Below, piece after piece: positions 1 to 9,660 of a stretch of 64,000 nt of DNA. The translations under genes were made by a program, and so were the position numbers. The stretch spans positions 1 to 64,000 of the forward strand of contig DUBB01000031.1 in the NCBI GenBank assembly GCA_012960535.1. The letters run 5' to 3'. Source of the DNA: Gammaproteobacteria bacterium (GTDB lineage: Bacteria; Pseudomonadota; Gammaproteobacteria; Pseudomonadales; Azotimanducaceae). The notes beneath the pieces are model-generated. The model saw only the letters and a program-made list of their open reading frames with translations, did not search any database and was not told the origin of the DNA. The stretch's first letter is position 1. Each line of letters begins with the position of its first letter.

Positions 1-569
1 GCAAATACTTCGGCGAGTTCAAGCGCTTTGGAATTGACCCAGGCATTGTGGCCGCTGTCATCGCTGAGAACGATGGCGGCATCACCTGAGACCTCATCAA
101 GGAATGACCTTGGCGATAACATCTCAAAACGCTCGAAAAAGCCACTGTCCCACTGACCGCCGGTAATCCATACAGCATTCGGTCTGTTTTCAACACAATC
201 TGCCATCGTTTCCCTGATTAGATCAGGGTCCGCAGAAAACGGGAAGTTACACTGGTACAGTTCCTTGACTGCGCCCCCCAGCGGATGCAGATGCGCATCT
301 ATCAGGCCTGGTAACAGCAAACGTCCTTCAAGGTCTACAACCTCTGTATCCGGCCCGATATAAGCAGCGGCAGTCGCCTCATCTCCGACAAAAACAATCT
401 TGCCTGCGGATACCACGATAGCCTCAGCCATCGGCTGATCTGCCGTGACGGTGTATATCATGCCACCCCGTAGAACCAGTTCGGCGGCTTGCTGCTGCTG
501 CTGACAGCCCGATAGCGCGAGAATCAGTAGGGCGCCCGCAACGGCGCTGCATGATATCGCTGGATTCAC
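1..569 (-). CDS. Amidohydrolase family lipoprotein (YtcJ-like), C-terminus outside window
   Basis: Only the N-terminal ~189 residues are in the window; the gene runs off the left edge. The reading frame opens at a GTG with a lipoprotein signal peptide: a hydrophobic stretch ending in the lipobox LSGC, then a poly-Gln linker. After that comes the metal-dependent hydrolase start: a beta-sandwich segment (VLRGGMIYTV, GKIVFVG) and LPGLIDAHLHP, whose HxH is the first metal-ligand pair of the amidohydrolase superfamily. A later WITGGQWD segment is typical of the YtcJ/AepA-like branch. It probably hydrolyses an amide or cyclic amide at the outer or inner membrane; the substrate cannot be told. It lies 39 bases downstream of the TonB-receptor stop on the same strand, so the two may be co-transcribed. 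Confidence 0.8.
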   Translation of the reverse strand, partial: MNPAISCSAVAGALLILALSGCQQQQQAAELVLRGGMIYTVTADQPMAEAIVVSAGKIVFVGDEATAAAYIGPDTEVVDLEGRLLLPGLIDAHLHPLGGAVKELYQCNFPFSADPDLIRETMADCVENRPNAVWITGGQWDSGFFERFEMLSPRSFLDEVSGDAAIVLSDDSGHNAWVNSKALELAEVF

Positions 570-607
570 CAACCAGTCACCCTGCAAAAGCAACAAAGGC
601 CGGCAAA

Positions 608-3028
608 TCAGTAAGCACCGATTTTATAATCCAGCGATACACCCCAGGTACGCGGCATCCCATTGGCTCGAATCCACGGCCCATTTCCCCCCTGATAAGC
701 AGCCGGGTAATAGTATGCGTCGGTGATATTCCTGCCCCAGAGTAATACTCGCCACTGTCCATCATCAGTGCCATAACCTAACCTGAGATTGGCAACATGG
801 TAAGCTTCTGTTGCATCCGAAGGCTGGCTACCTCCCGTGGTTGAATCGGTATAGCTGTAGTCAACTGCCAGGTCCATTACCTTACTGTCGCCAACGGACC
901 ATTGTCTGGCAATCTGGCCATTAAATTGCATATGAGGCGACATCGCCAATTCACCGCCAGAAGCATCCTTTCGGACAATAGTCGGCCATGCACTGAGGTC
1001 CCGGTCTATTGCCATCCACTCCTTTATTTCCGTATCGAGCAAGGCCACACCCAACTGGACCATCCAACCATCAGCCGGTGCCCACTGTACATCAACTTCA
1101 GCACCCATTATTTCGGACTTATCAACATTTCCCAGACCAGAGATATTTCCTACAAAAGTCACGGCAGCATCCTGCTCCTGTTTATCTTTGTAGTCATAGA
1201 AGAAGGCAGCGGCATTAAATTGCATTCTACCCTCCGCCAAGGTTGCCTTGATTCCAGCTTCATAGGCTGTCAGGACCTCTTCCCGGATCGGTTGCAACTG
1301 GCGGGTTCCGTTAGAATTTGCGCCGTTAAAGCCACCCGACTTGAAACCATTCGAGACCGTCCCGTAGACCAGCACATCGTCATTGACTGAGTAATCCAGT
1401 GTTACCTTGCCCATCAAACGATCGGTTTCAATGGTATCGCTGAATACGCTGAATGCCGCATCCGGTGTCCCTGCTATGAGCATCGACAGGATATTGGTCG
1501 GCGAACCTGGGTCATCGTCAATGGTTGCACAGTCCCCCACACCCATGGACGTCCCGAATGCGAAATTCATAAATCCTGCCAGCGTGCCATCATCGGCAAC
1601 AAAGGTGCAGCCAGTCCAGGCCCGCTCCTCGCTGGTGTAACGACCCCCTAAGGTCAGTCGCCAGGCATCACTGAGCCGCCATTCCACATGACCAAATACA
1701 GCAACGGAGTCCGTTTCCTGGGTGTATTTTGTATCAAGCTCCATAATTGGCGCGACCGCGAATGGCGTGGCCAGGCCCCAGTCAGCAGAAGCAGCACCAT
1801 AGAGAGAATCAGACATGAAATAATGGTAATACTCGTCCATCTCATCAGTTGAGAAGTACACACCAGCAATCCAGTTAAGGTCATCATCACCGCCTGACAA
1901 ACGAAGCTCCTGAGAGAACGTTGACAGATCGGTTGTGTTGATGTTGCTTGAGTCATTGTAAAACCCGCCATCCCAGTCATTGGACTCTACTCTGTCAAAC
2001 TGATCAAAGCCGGTAATTGACGTCAGCAATACATTACCCATATCCCAGGTAATGGTCGCCGATAGACCAAACAACTGATTATCACGCTGCGGTCTGAGAT
2101 CAAAAGTCCTTCCCGTCTGGGCGCTGGTATAGCTATTAGTCCAATCGGCTGCGTCATTTTCTCCCGTGGAATACCAAGGCGGGGTCTCACCCGCATTAGC
2201 ACCAAAAACATAGTTCCCAAGGGGTGAATACGGCGTTGCAAATTCGCCCAGGCCGATAACCGTTCCGTTATAAGCGGTATTTGCCCGGTTCTCCGACTGA
2301 TCGTCCACGTAATGCAGATTCAACATCACACTCGTGTTATCACTGAGGTCTATATCAAGCATGGCTCTTAGGGCCAGGGTGTCCAGTTCGCCGAGTTCAT
2401 CATCCCGGGTCGTGCTCTTCTGCCAACCTTCGCCGGATTGAACTGTCCGGATGGCTAGCCTGCCACGTGCTGAATCACCCAAGGAGCCACTGGTATATCC
2501 TTCCAGGTCAAAAGTCCCGTAGCTACCTAAACCTGCTGTGAGGCCTGCTTCATATTCATCTGTCGGCTTTCTGCTGACGAAATTGATCTGACCGGCTGTG
2601 GTATTACGACCATAAAGATCGCCCTGGGGTCCTTTAAGAACCTCAACTCGTTCAACATCAAACATCAGACCGCGGCTCATTACAGTATAAGGTATGGCAA
2701 CCCCATCGAAATACAGGCCTACGGTCGAAGATGCTGCGGTGGAATAATCCTGATAACCGACACCTCGAATGGTATAAAGCGGTACGCCGGTAGCCGCAGT
2801 TTCATTGACAGTTAAGCCAGGCGTGAACATCGCCATATCTTCGGCGGTCTTAAAACCCCTGTCTTTAAGTTGCTCACCCGTGAACGCGTTAACCGTGATA
2901 CCCACATCATTAACACCCTGTTCACGTTTTTGCGCCGTTACAATGATCTCTTCAATAACCTGCGAAAAAGATGCCACGGGCATCAACGTTAACCCCAACA
3001 TCAATAGGGCACTGATTAATCTACGCAT
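608..3028 (-). CDS. TonB-dependent outer-membrane receptor
   Basis: An 806-residue outer-membrane transporter with a cleavable signal peptide (MRRLISALLMLGL...SFSQ) and a TonB-box-like EEIIVTAQKRE at about residues 26-36. The plug domain follows, with YTIRGVGYQD and VERVEVLKGPQGDLYGRNTTAG at about 60-190. The barrel ends in aromatic-rich strands (TWGVSLDYKIGAY at the C-terminus). The sequence is of the sphingomonad/marine-gammaproteobacterial type that takes up organic substrates rather than a clear siderophore receptor. The start has a good Shine-Dalgarno (GGGAGAG about 6 bases upstream). It is divergent from an AraC-family regulator, which is the obvious candidate controller, and upstream of the amidohydrolase. 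The substrate is unknown. Confidence 0.95.
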   Translation of the reverse strand: MRRLISALLMLGLTLMPVASFSQVIEEIIVTAQKREQGVNDVGITVNAFTGEQLKDRGFKTAEDMAMFTPGLTVNETAATGVPLYTIRGVGYQDYSTAASSTVGLYFDGVAIPYTVMSRGLMFDVERVEVLKGPQGDLYGRNTTAGQINFVSRKPTDEYEAGLTAGLGSYGTFDLEGYTSGSLGDSARGRLAIRTVQSGEGWQKSTTRDDELGELDTLALRAMLDIDLSDNTSVMLNLHYVDDQSENRANTAYNGTVIGLGEFATPYSPLGNYVFGANAGETPPWYSTGENDAADWTNSYTSAQTGRTFDLRPQRDNQLFGLSATITWDMGNVLLTSITGFDQFDRVESNDWDGGFYNDSSNINTTDLSTFSQELRLSGGDDDLNWIAGVYFSTDEMDEYYHYFMSDSLYGAASADWGLATPFAVAPIMELDTKYTQETDSVAVFGHVEWRLSDAWRLTLGGRYTSEERAWTGCTFVADDGTLAGFMNFAFGTSMGVGDCATIDDDPGSPTNILSMLIAGTPDAAFSVFSDTIETDRLMGKVTLDYSVNDDVLVYGTVSNGFKSGGFNGANSNGTRQLQPIREEVLTAYEAGIKATLAEGRMQFNAAAFFYDYKDKQEQDAAVTFVGNISGLGNVDKSEIMGAEVDVQWAPADGWMVQLGVALLDTEIKEWMAIDRDLSAWPTIVRKDASGGELAMSPHMQFNGQIARQWSVGDSKVMDLAVDYSYTDSTTGGSQPSDATEAYHVANLRLGYGTDDGQWRVLLWGRNITDAYYYPAAYQGGNGPWIRANGMPRTWGVSLDYKIGAY

Positions 3029-3052
3029 AATTACTCTCCCTGTAACTTCTTA

Positions 3053-3097
3053 TCGTGTAAATCCTTGTCGTGTGAATCCTTGTCGTGTGAATCTCTG
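3053..3097. repeat. 15-bp tandem repeat, three copies
   Basis: Three head-to-tail copies of a 15-base unit (TCGTGTGAATCCTTG; the first copy has A for G, the last ends TCTCTG). It lies 25 bases upstream of the TonB-receptor start, so inside its leader. There are no spacers, so it is not a CRISPR. The 15-base period matches the array at 35576. Confidence 0.85.
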
Positions 3098-3181
3098 AGA
3101 TTTTTTTATTCGTGGTATTCTGAGCTCCCGACAGCAAAATAAAAAAATCCCACTGAATACAGTATGTCAAATTCAAAATGC

Positions 3182-3209
3182 ATTTACTTGACTTTTTAGT
3201 GCATATAAT
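3182..3209 (+). promoter_or_regulatory. Possible promoter of the AraC-family gene
   Basis: A perfect TATAAT lies at 3204-3209, 41 bases before the AraC ATG. The only good -35 match (TTGACT at 3188) is too close, and the hexamer at the proper distance is poor, as for an activator-dependent promoter. The ATGCAT and GTGCAT words on either side may form a weak dyad. This is a tentative call. Confidence 0.25.
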
Positions 3210-3250
3210 AGAGTTTTAGCTACAAAACCCCGCTAATAGGGCCTGTTGAA

Positions 3251-4306
3251 ATGTTTTCACCAACTCATGAGCCCATTATCTCAACATCAGTCCTATTATC
3301 GATCTATAACAATCTTAGTGACCAACGGGCGGTGTTTAATCAGGGACTGAAGCAGTTCGGTATTAACACTGAGGAATTACATGATTTTCATGGCCAGATC
3401 AGTCTCCGGCTTTTCGTCCAGATATTTGAATGGCTAGCTCAGGCACTTGGTGACCCATGGCTCGGCCTGAAAATTTCTCAGCGAGCTGGCCCAGATGCAC
3501 TCGGCGCAGTGGGCTACCTGTTCCTGAGTTCTGGCAAACTGGAAACGGCACTGCAAAGCCTGGCACGTTATCTGGATGCCATTCAGAACTCTTCCAGAAT
3601 CGATATTGGCTACGTTGATGATCTTGTCCAGGTGCGATATCGCATAATCGACGAGACAATATCACCCAAGCGGCAGGACAGTGAATTCTCGATTGGCCTG
3701 ATATGGCGTTATATAAAGCTCCTCAGCAGGAATAAATGCAAACTGGTACAGGTAAGCTTTGAGCACGACAAACCTCAAGCAACCCCTACGCTACCCACTC
3801 GCATCTTTAAATCGCCGGTGCTGTTCAACGCAGAATCAAATAGCCTGGTCATATCACGAGAGGACTTGCAGTATTGGCATGAAGGGCACGATCCGCATCT
3901 GTTCCCCATTCTAGAGGATCACATCTCGCATACCCTGGCACAGTTAGACTCGGCCACCACTTTCACTGAATCAGTAACGCAACTGATTACCGATCAAATA
4001 CTCGACCAGGGGGCGAGGGCAAAGTTAATTGCCGGGATAATGAATATATCTACTGCAACACTGCATCGGAGACTTAAAAAAGAAGGTTTCGCATTCAAGG
4101 AGCTAGTGGATTTGCGCTGCAAGAAGCTTGCAAAGCGGCTACTGGACCACAGCAACCTGCCTATCGCAACGATATCACGTCGGCTCGGTTATACCGATCC
4201 GGCAACATTCAGCAGAGCCTTCCGGCGCTGGTCCGGTGCAACACCGCGGGACCACAGGCAAACTACCAGGCAACAAAAGCTGAGGGAGTTCAGGGCCAAT
4301 AGTTAA
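3251..4306 (+). CDS. AraC-family transcriptional regulator (OruR/ArgR-like type)
   Basis: A 351-residue DNA-binding regulator. The N-terminal ~190 residues fit the 'arabinose-binding domain of AraC' type (PF12625: LSQRAGPDALGAVGYL-like core, here ISQRAGPDALGAVGYLFLSS) found in OruR, GbdR-like and many catabolic regulators. The C-terminal ~100 residues carry the double helix-turn-helix, with STATLHRRLKKEG as the first recognition part and the AraC signature IATISRRLGYTDPATFSRAF ending WSGATPRDHR. It is divergently transcribed from the TonB receptor with a 222-base shared upstream region, so that receptor and the amidohydrolase are its likely targets; this is inference from position. The start codon has only a weak ribosome site. 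Confidence 0.92.
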   Translation: MFSPTHEPIISTSVLLSIYNNLSDQRAVFNQGLKQFGINTEELHDFHGQISLRLFVQIFEWLAQALGDPWLGLKISQRAGPDALGAVGYLFLSSGKLETALQSLARYLDAIQNSSRIDIGYVDDLVQVRYRIIDETISPKRQDSEFSIGLIWRYIKLLSRNKCKLVQVSFEHDKPQATPTLPTRIFKSPVLFNAESNSLVISREDLQYWHEGHDPHLFPILEDHISHTLAQLDSATTFTESVTQLITDQILDQGARAKLIAGIMNISTATLHRRLKKEGFAFKELVDLRCKKLAKRLLDHSNLPIATISRRLGYTDPATFSRAFRRWSGATPRDHRQTTRQQKLREFRANS

Positions 4307-4381
4307 GTTCATTTCGCTGTAGCCGGTTATTCAGGCAACCCGGGATGCACCGCCGACACTCTGATTACGATGCCGGAGGTT

Positions 4382-5836
4382 TCATGACGCAAATACCTCT
4401 GGCGTATAAAACCCGTGGAATTGGTGCGGAACATGATGTTTCAACTTCAACGAACAAACCTGATCAGAGATGTCATCAGCTCGAAAGATGAGCAGCTCAC
4501 TGTTGTGCTCAAAGCCGTTGTAAACCACTTCCATCAAGTAGCCATCATCTTCTTTCTTGGCATTTAACTTCGGCACAAACAAAGGTTCTGATCCATAAAA
4601 CCCGGGCGGCAAGGTGACCACATCGGCTTGACCATCAAAGGTAACCCTTGAAATTGCGTTAAAGAAGCTATTAGCCCCATTGTCCACTGAGCAAGCGGTA
4701 TAGGTCACATTATTCTTGGTTCCCAGGAGCTCGTTATTGAAGGTTGGGAATTCAGATTCCACGTCACTGACCTGTTCGGTGTGCAGATCGCCAGTTTTCA
4801 TATTGAGACGATACCGCCTATACCATCCACCACCGAATCGCCCGGCCCTATTAAAAACATCAGCTAAAGTATCATTGGCTTCAAAGTTATCCTGGAACAT
4901 GCCATCTACGATGATCTCATCACCCTGCTCGAAAGCGTTACCAAAATGAATAATGGCACCGGGCGTAGTCTCAAAGCGTTTTACTTCCTTGAACGTATTG
5001 AGATCAACTACGACAATCTGCATGGCTATATCATCGTCAAACCTTACCTGTTCCGAAATCGTCCTTGAACCCAGGATTACTGGCAGCATATTGCCAAATA
5101 CAATGGAACCAAGAAAGAAGATCGCATATTTGTCTGACAAAGCAAAATCATGGCAGAACGGAAAATTTTCAAGGGGAATCTGCCCCTTCCTGAACAATTT
5201 TCCTGCTGAGTTAATGCGATACATATTAATGCAAGGCTTGGGACCCTTAAGGCCAAAGCCAGAAATGCCCGCACCATAATTAATGTAATCTCCGGTGCTC
5301 GGATGCACCTTGCCATGGGCACTGAACACCATCGAGGGTTCCAGTTCACCTTCATAAGTAAACTCACCGAGAGTCTCCAAGGAGCCTGGTTTCAAGGCCC
5401 AGGGTTTACCCCCTTCGTTTAACGCGAGCAGATGACCGCCGTGGTATACGCTGCTGGTATTTGCCGGATTGGCTGGCATCTTGAACAGATTGGCAAACAG
5501 GCCGCCTTCAATCTGAGTGCCAAATCCCCGGTAAAGTACTTTCTGCGCAGCGGTTTCATCCAGGTATTTGGGCGTTCGCACGTAGCGATTACGAAAATGT
5601 GCCCTGCCCTCATTAAAGGTAAACGCGCATAGCATGCCGTCACCATCAAACCAATGACCGTATGCTGTCGAGCCGATTTTCTGCCGACCCGGGCCATTTC
5701 GAAAAAACGTGCCTTTAATATCAGCAGGTATGCTGCCTTCCATTTCAAGCAAGTCATAGTCGTATTCTGAATCAAGATTTTCCAACCCGCCATGACAGGT
5801 TGGAATCTCGTTTTCGCCTGATGCTGGTAAGCTCAT
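4382..5836 (-). CDS. Carotenoid oxygenase / RPE65-family dioxygenase
   Basis: A non-heme iron dioxygenase of about 484 residues that cleaves a carbon-carbon double bond in carotenoid, apocarotenoid or stilbene-like substrates. Family landmarks are FFRNGPGR, HWFDGDGM and FRNRYVRTP near the N-terminus. The four expected iron-ligand histidines are present, numbered from the chosen start: H174 in FSAHGK, H229 in FCHDFALS, H297 in IIHFGN and H474 in HQFHGFYTPE at the extreme C-terminus. I chose the second ATG (5836) because GAGAGGG stands just upstream of it; an ATG 18 bases earlier lacks a ribosome site. Whether it is a lignostilbene dioxygenase or a carotenoid-cleaving enzyme cannot be decided. 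No carotenoid biosynthesis genes lie nearby. Confidence 0.9.
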   Translation of the reverse strand: MSLPASGENEIPTCHGGLENLDSEYDYDLLEMEGSIPADIKGTFFRNGPGRQKIGSTAYGHWFDGDGMLCAFTFNEGRAHFRNRYVRTPKYLDETAAQKVLYRGFGTQIEGGLFANLFKMPANPANTSSVYHGGHLLALNEGGKPWALKPGSLETLGEFTYEGELEPSMVFSAHGKVHPSTGDYINYGAGISGFGLKGPKPCINMYRINSAGKLFRKGQIPLENFPFCHDFALSDKYAIFFLGSIVFGNMLPVILGSRTISEQVRFDDDIAMQIVVVDLNTFKEVKRFETTPGAIIHFGNAFEQGDEIIVDGMFQDNFEANDTLADVFNRAGRFGGGWYRRYRLNMKTGDLHTEQVSDVESEFPTFNNELLGTKNNVTYTACSVDNGANSFFNAISRVTFDGQADVVTLPPGFYGSEPLFVPKLNAKKEDDGYLMEVVYNGFEHNSELLIFRADDISDQVCSLKLKHHVPHQFHGFYTPEVFAS

Positions 5837-6390
5837 TGCACCCTCTCTATTCATTAATAGGACCCAAAGAAAAACAGATTAATCACCATCGAATACTGTC
5901 TTATCATCCCTCGATTACTTCTAAATCCAGTTTCCACCTGCCATTCGCTGCATTGAGATAAAAAATCCTCCGGTCGTAAATTAGCTTTCTTTAGCCGTTA
6001 GTAGCCGATATTTAAGCTAACTGGTCAACAGAATCAGTGCAGATTGTGCCCTAAATCTAACTCTACATCTAGCACGGCTGGCGCTCTCTCATACTGCTTT
6101 ACTCGCCCATTGATCAGAGAGGCCCATAGCCAATTCGGCTCAAGTCAACTTTCTAAGCAAACAGCCTCTAACAGAAATGCGGCAACTGTTTTTTCATTTC
6201 CCCTTGCAACACAGATATAATCACTTCCCGCTTGGACGCAGTTGCAATGCCAATAGGCTAATTATGGATCGAGTAAAATTAATGTGTATTATGTCTTAGC
6301 ACTGCAACTATAAACATGAATAGCCGGCAACTACTAACCAGCAAGCAGAGCCTACAGTGGAAGCGGACCAATTATTGGTGGAGATAGAAC
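5837..6390. other. Divergent intergenic region, no gene seen
   Basis: A 554-base region between the carotenoid-oxygenase gene and the paa operon. I see no convincing open frame. A TATAAT at about 6212 has no well-spaced -35 box. A good ribosome site (GGTGGAGA) precedes the paaG start at the right edge. It presumably holds promoters for both flanking units. Confidence 0.5.
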
Positions 6391-7173
6391 ATGAGTGATA
6401 TCGAATTTGAGATCGACAAAGGGGTGGCAGTTCTCAGGTTAAACCGACCCGAATCTCTGAACAGCTTTACCGACGAAATGCATATAGAAGTAAGTGGCGC
6501 ACTGACCCAGGCAGCACAGGACAAATCAGTTCGAGCTGTGCTTATAACCGGCAATGGTCGTGGATTCTGTGCAGGTCAGGACCTCAGCGCAGTTGCCTCG
6601 CCAGGCGATGGGGAAACCGACCTGGGCATTACCGTTGGCAAATTTTACAACCCATTGGTCAGGCTTATTACTACCATGGAAAAACCCGTGATCTGTGCAG
6701 TAAATGGTGTCGCTGCAGGTGCTGGTGCCAATCTGGCATTCTCCTGTGACATTGTTATAGCAGCTCGACAGGCCAGTTTCATTGAATCTTTCTCGAAACT
6801 GGGCTTGATTCCTGATACTGGCGGAACCTGGATTTTACCGAGATTAGTGGGCATGGCCAGGGCAAAAGGCCTGGCCATGTTAGGACCCAAAATTACTGCT
6901 GAACAGGCCCTGGACTGGGGTATGATCTGGCAAGTCGTTGACGGAGAGAAACTCATGGAGACCAGCATGAGCCTGGCCAGGGAACTGGCCACGCAACCCA
7001 CTCGAGGATTCGCGTTAACTAAACAGGCATTTGCCGCATCAACAGTAAACAGCCTCGATCAACAACTCGAACTCGAGAAGGAACTGATGCGAACCGCGGG
7101 TAAGACCCACGATTACCAGGAAGGCGTTACTGCTTTCCTTGAAAAAAGGCCACCCGTCTATATAGGAGAATAG
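6391..7173 (+). CDS. paaG: 2-(1,2-epoxy-1,2-dihydrophenyl)acetyl-CoA isomerase PaaG
   Basis: A 260-residue crotonase-fold enzyme that isomerises ring-1,2-epoxyphenylacetyl-CoA to the seven-membered oxepin-CoA in aerobic phenylacetate breakdown. PaaG-type marks are GNGRGFCAGQDLS (oxyanion-hole region, ~53-65), NGVAAGAGANLAFSCDIV (~108-125) and FSKLGLIPDTGGTWILPRLVG (~133-153), which carries the catalytic Asp. It is the first gene of a tight operon with paaI and paaABCDE, which makes PaaG far more likely than a generic enoyl-CoA hydratase. The start has GGTGGAGA 7 bases upstream. A paralogue lies at 37413. Confidence 0.92.
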   Translation: MSDIEFEIDKGVAVLRLNRPESLNSFTDEMHIEVSGALTQAAQDKSVRAVLITGNGRGFCAGQDLSAVASPGDGETDLGITVGKFYNPLVRLITTMEKPVICAVNGVAAGAGANLAFSCDIVIAARQASFIESFSKLGLIPDTGGTWILPRLVGMARAKGLAMLGPKITAEQALDWGMIWQVVDGEKLMETSMSLARELATQPTRGFALTKQAFAASTVNSLDQQLELEKELMRTAGKTHDYQEGVTAFLEKRPPVYIGE

Positions 7174-7176
7174 CTG

Positions 7177-7605
7177 TTGAACCCTCAATCCCTGGCCAGA
7201 GCCTGTGTTGACGAAATGCTCAAGGGTGATGCCTGCTCTGCAGCGCTTGGCATGCAGGTCACCGAGATTGATGTCCAACATGCTTGCGTGAAAATGGCTA
7301 TTCGCCGTGATATGGTAAATGGTCATGGTGTGTGTCATGGCGGTATGATTTTTTCGCTGGCAGACAGTGCCTGCGCATTTGCCTGTAACAGCGAAAATCA
7401 CAGTGCTCTGGTAGCAGGTGCACAGATTGATTTTCTTGCACCGGCAAAGCTGAACGATGTGTTAACCGCGACTGCCAGCATGGCAAACCAGAGCAAACGT
7501 AAGGGTATTTACGATGTTTCTGTGGTCAATCAGAAAGATCAACTCATTGCACTTTTTCGGGGGCACTCACATCGGCTGGGTGTGCCTACCATAGAGCAGA
7601 ATTAA
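7177..7605 (+). CDS. paaI: Phenylacetyl-CoA-pathway thioesterase PaaI
   Basis: A 142-residue hotdog-fold acyl-CoA thioesterase of the PaaI type, thought to rescue CoA from dead-end ring-hydroxylated or epoxidised phenylacetyl-CoA. The family motif VNGHGVCHGGMIFSLADSA (~48-66) holds the HGG loop and the catalytic Asp. Translation starts at a TTG three bases after the paaG stop. The ribosome site AGGAGA is inside the last codons of paaG, so the two are translationally coupled. Confidence 0.93.
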   Translation: MNPQSLARACVDEMLKGDACSAALGMQVTEIDVQHACVKMAIRRDMVNGHGVCHGGMIFSLADSACAFACNSENHSALVAGAQIDFLAPAKLNDVLTATASMANQSKRKGIYDVSVVNQKDQLIALFRGHSHRLGVPTIEQN

Positions 7606-7641
7606 CGGCTTACCAAGCAGCTAAGGTCGGTGGAGAAATCT

Positions 7642-8595
7642 ATGTCAGAAGAAGTTAAGTCAGAACAAGAAGTTCTATTCCAGAAACGCATCGACGCCGA
7701 GGAAAAAATCGAACCGAAAGACTGGATGCCGGAAAAATACCGCCAGACCCTGATTCGGCAAATGTCGCAGCATGCCCATTCCGAGGTGATTGGCATGCAA
7801 CCCGAAGGAAACTGGCTTACCCGCGCACCGACACTTCATAGAAAATGTATTCTACTAGCCAAGGTACAAGATGAAGGCGGTCATGGACTGTATCTATACA
7901 GTGCCGCCGAAACGCTGGGTATCAGTCGTGACGAACTGGTTAAGGCACTGCACGATGGCGTTGCCAAATACGCGTCAATTTTCAACTATCCGGCGTTGAC
8001 CTGGGCAGATATTGGCGCCATTGGCTGGCTTGTCGATGGCGCAGCTATCGTCAACCAGATATCCCTGCAAAGGACATCCTATGGCCCTTATGCTCGCAGT
8101 ATGGTACGAATCTGTAAGGAAGAAAGTTTTCATCAACGGCAGGGCTATCAGATCATGGTGACCCTGAGCCAAGGTAGTCACGAGCAGAAAGCCATGGCTC
8201 AGGATGCCCTTGATCGCTTCTGGTGGCCGTCGCTTATGATGTTTGGCCCCCACGATGCAGAATCTGCTCATTCCGCCCAATCCATGAAATGGAAGATTAA
8301 ACGCCAGAGCAACGACCAACTTCGCCAGAAATTTATCGACCAAAGCGTTAAACAGGCTGACGTCATTGGCCTCAAGATTCCTGATCCAGCATTGAAATGG
8401 AATGCAGATCGCGGCCATTACGATATTGGAGCAATTGACTGGTCTGAATTTGCACGAGTCATTAAAGGCGATGGCCCCTGTAACCGACAGCGCCTGCAAC
8501 ACCATAACCGCGTTCATGCAGAAGGCGCATGGGTGCGCGATGCCGTTGCCGCCTATGAAGCCAAGCACAAACAACGATCAACCAGGGCGGCCTAG
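7642..8595 (+). CDS. paaA: 1,2-phenylacetyl-CoA epoxidase, catalytic subunit A
   Basis: The diiron catalytic subunit of the PaaABCE multicomponent oxygenase that epoxidises the ring of phenylacetyl-CoA. The sequence is very conserved: [40 protein letters not shown] and [21 protein letters not shown] near the N-terminus, then [16 protein letters not shown]. The two Glu/His groups in the QDE..H and EESFH segments are the expected diiron ligands. The start is put at the ATG at 7642, preceded by GGTGGAG; an upstream in-frame GTG at 7630 lies inside that ribosome site. The order paaA-B-C-D-E follows directly. Confidence 0.97.
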   Translation: MSEEVKSEQEVLFQKRIDAEEKIEPKDWMPEKYRQTLIRQMSQHAHSEVIGMQPEGNWLTRAPTLHRKCILLAKVQDEGGHGLYLYSAAETLGISRDELVKALHDGVAKYASIFNYPALTWADIGAIGWLVDGAAIVNQISLQRTSYGPYARSMVRICKEESFHQRQGYQIMVTLSQGSHEQKAMAQDALDRFWWPSLMMFGPHDAESAHSAQSMKWKIKRQSNDQLRQKFIDQSVKQADVIGLKIPDPALKWNADRGHYDIGAIDWSEFARVIKGDGPCNRQRLQHHNRVHAEGAWVRDAVAAYEAKHKQRSTRAA

Positions 8596-8617
8596 CTAGC
8601 CCACAAAGGCACTTATT

Positions 8618-8890
8618 ATGAAACTTTATGAGGTTTTTATTCGTTCCAGGCGAGGTCTGGATCACAAACATACCGGGAGCCTTCACGCAGAAAACCCACA
8701 GCAGGCGCTCGAATATGCCCGTGATATCTACACCCGTCGCAGCGAAGGCATCAGCATCTGGGTTGTCAATTCGTCTGATATTGTCGCTTCGCAGGAATCA
8801 GATTGCGAGAGCTTTTATGACCCTCATGACGACAAACCTTATCGGCATGCAGCGCACTATCAATTACCCGATGAAGTCAACAATATGTAA
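8618..8890 (+). CDS. paaB: 1,2-phenylacetyl-CoA epoxidase subunit B
   Basis: A small (90-residue) PaaB subunit that bridges PaaAC heterodimers in the epoxidase complex. It starts MKLYEVFIRSRRGLDHKH and has SLHAENPQQALEYARDIYTRR, both diagnostic of the family, and ends in an acidic tail with FYDPHDDKPYRH. It lies between paaA (22-base gap) and paaC (11-base gap). Confidence 0.97.
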   Translation: MKLYEVFIRSRRGLDHKHTGSLHAENPQQALEYARDIYTRRSEGISIWVVNSSDIVASQESDCESFYDPHDDKPYRHAAHYQLPDEVNNM

Positions 8891-8901
8891 GGTGAAATAC
8901 C

Positions 8902-9660
8902 TTGATTGATAAAGAACAGCTAAAGGAGTTTGTGCTCAGGCTCGGTGATGATTCACTGGTGCTAGGCCATCGCCTTTCCCAATGGTCCAGCAATGGCCCG
9001 TTCCTGGAAGAGGACTTAGCCCTGACTAATGTTGCCTTGGACTATGTGGGTAGGGCCAGAATGTTTTATGGCTACACCGCAGAGATTGCAGCAGATGGCT
9101 CCACTGAAGACAGCTACGCCTATAACAGAGATTGTCGTGATTTTACTAACCTGCTTATTCACGAACTGCCTCGCGGCGACTTTGCCTTTACCATGGCACG
9201 TCAATACCTGGTAGATGAATTTAGCCTTGCCTACATGAAAAGGCTGAAACTCTCGAGAGATAAGACCCTGGCAGCGATAGCAGAGAAAGCCTACAAAGAG
9301 GACCTCTATCACCTACGCCGCAGCACCAGCTGGATACTTCGTCTTGGCGATGGAACTACACAAAGCCATGACCGCCTGCAGAATGCCATCGACGACCTGT
9401 GGGGTTATACAACCGAGTTATTCGAGATGGACGAGCTCGACCAGGAAATGTCTAAAGCCGATGTTGGCGTGGATGTTGCCAGTCTACAACCCGAGTGGAT
9501 CAGGCAAGTCACAGCGACCCTAAGCGACGCCACCCTCACAGTCCCAGCGAACGACTGGGTCGTCACCGGGGGCCGCAAAGGCATACACACTGAAGCCCTA
9601 GGCCATATGCTATCAGATATGCAGTTTCTGCAGCGAGCCTATCCGGGGCAGCAATGGTAA
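8902..9660 (+). CDS. paaC: 1,2-phenylacetyl-CoA epoxidase structural subunit C
   Basis: A 252-residue ferritin-like partner of PaaA. It has the diiron fold but is regarded as structural. Typical segments are LRLGDDSLVLGHRLSQW and LEEDLALTNVALDYVGRAR, then FAFTMARQYLVDEF and KEDLYHLRRSTSWILRLGDGT. Translation appears to start at TTG, with AAGGTGAA just upstream in the end of paaB. The last seven bases overlap the paaD start (ATGGTAA). Confidence 0.96.
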   Translation: MIDKEQLKEFVLRLGDDSLVLGHRLSQWSSNGPFLEEDLALTNVALDYVGRARMFYGYTAEIAADGSTEDSYAYNRDCRDFTNLLIHELPRGDFAFTMARQYLVDEFSLAYMKRLKLSRDKTLAAIAEKAYKEDLYHLRRSTSWILRLGDGTTQSHDRLQNAIDDLWGYTTELFEMDELDQEMSKADVGVDVASLQPEWIRQVTATLSDATLTVPANDWVVTGGRKGIHTEALGHMLSDMQFLQRAYPGQQW